Source: WRIS01 sp031549175
GTDB lineage: Bacteria; Actinomycetota; Coriobacteriia; Coriobacteriales; Eggerthellaceae
Assembly: GCA_031549175.1 (NCBI GenBank)
Contig: JAVBQH010000102.1
Span: 1 to 14,039, forward strand
DNA: 14,039 bases
Direction of reading: 5' to 3'
Below, in pieces: positions 13,694-14,039 of this stretch; positions within the stretch are counted from its first letter, which is position 1, and every line of letters starts with the position of its first letter. The translations under genes and the position numbers were made by a program. The notes below the pieces were generated by a model, which saw only the letters and a list, made by a program, of their open reading frames with translations, made no database searches and was not told the DNA's origin.

Positions 13694-14039
13694 GTGCTAT
13701 ATCGTGTAATCGACGCAGCAGAGCTTCCTTTACTCGTTCGGGCCTTCATGGAAAAATACGAAGTCGTAGCTCCGGTCAAACATGGCCGGAGCTTCGCCTT
13801 TGAGGCCATTGAAGACCCCAATGACATCGAGCTTGACTATGATACGACGGTTGTTTCACCCAAGAAGTACTTCTTGCCGAGCAAGGAGACCCTGCTTGAG
13901 TTCGATGCCGGGCAAAACGAGGTGACCGACTTCTCCTTCGAGGCCACGCCCCGGGTGGTATTCGGCGCCCATGCCTGTGACATCAATGCAATCAACAGGC
14001 TCGACCTGGTTTTCAAATACGGAGCCTACCCCGACCCCT
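13694..14039 (+). CDS. Iron-sulfur protein, AsrA / sulfhydrogenase beta family (N-terminal part)
   Basis: The gene opens with GTG at 13694, seven bases after AAGGAG (13681-13686), and runs off the window after 115 full codons. The visible protein begins MLYRVIDAAELP. It contains SPKKYFLPSKETLLEFDAG (55-73) and VVFGAHACDINAINRLDLVF (88-107), followed by GAYPDP. The FLPxxExLL and HACDIxAIxRLDxVF motifs characterise the family that includes anaerobic sulfite reductase subunit A and archaeal sulfhydrogenase beta subunits, which pass electrons through 4Fe-4S clusters. The cluster-binding Cys motifs would be in the missing C-terminal half. The partner, and so the true role (sulfite reduction, hydrogenase or another oxidoreductase), cannot be decided here. 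Confidence 0.8.
   Translation, partial: MLYRVIDAAELPLLVRAFMEKYEVVAPVKHGRSFAFEAIEDPNDIELDYDTTVVSPKKYFLPSKETLLEFDAGQNEVTDFSFEATPRVVFGAHACDINAINRLDLVFKYGAYPDP

Overview
The window reads as a chromosomal housekeeping stretch from a high-GC Gram-positive bacterium. I infer an anaerobic actinobacterium of the Coriobacteriia (Eggerthellaceae-like). The grounds are strongly GC-ending codons, an L27 protein that starts directly at MAHKKG without the cleaved leader typical of Firmicutes, an L21 with a long Lys/Ala/Pro tail, and a gene of the anaerobic-sulfite-reductase A / sulfhydrogenase beta family at the right edge. The taxon is inferred from style and was not tested by any search.

Left part, plus strand (1-7178): the last 113 codons of DNA polymerase I. 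Then comes a good extended -10 promoter driving rplU-rpmA (50S proteins L21 and L27), closed by a strong intrinsic terminator. Next is a six-gene run, obg-proB-proA-nadD-yqeK-rsfS, with gaps of 55, 14, 0, -1 and 10 bases. It couples ribosome assembly and silencing (Obg, RsfS) with the first two steps of proline synthesis, NAD synthesis and Ap4A hydrolysis.

Middle part, minus strand (7299-11004): a 23S rRNA m5U methyltransferase of the RlmD type, a P1-family (DmpA-like) self-processing aminopeptidase and a divergent ClC-family channel or antiporter form a tight unit that converges on rsfS.

Right part, plus strand (11036-14039): tRNA-Arg(CCG) with its own promoter, a cytoplasmic cyclophilin, a six-TPR single-pass membrane protein, an intrinsic terminator, nucleoside diphosphate kinase, and the first 115 codons of the iron-sulfur protein.

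The non-coding part of most interest is a pair of REPIN-like elements at 1478-1583 and 7184-7290. They are almost equal in length (106 and 107 bases). Each is made of two inverted hairpins with a shared GGGAC-type loop and stems that differ but keep pairing. One sits in the obg leader and the other exactly fills the gap between two convergent genes. A related single half-site lies after polA. A second signal is an 11-base repeat in the leaders of rpmA and obg, with a partial copy in the proB leader. I see no convincing new multi-gene system; the protein genes are nearly all recognisable families. No stretch over 300 bases lacks a gene. The longest gap is 214 bases, before obg, and holds a terminator and one REPIN-like element.
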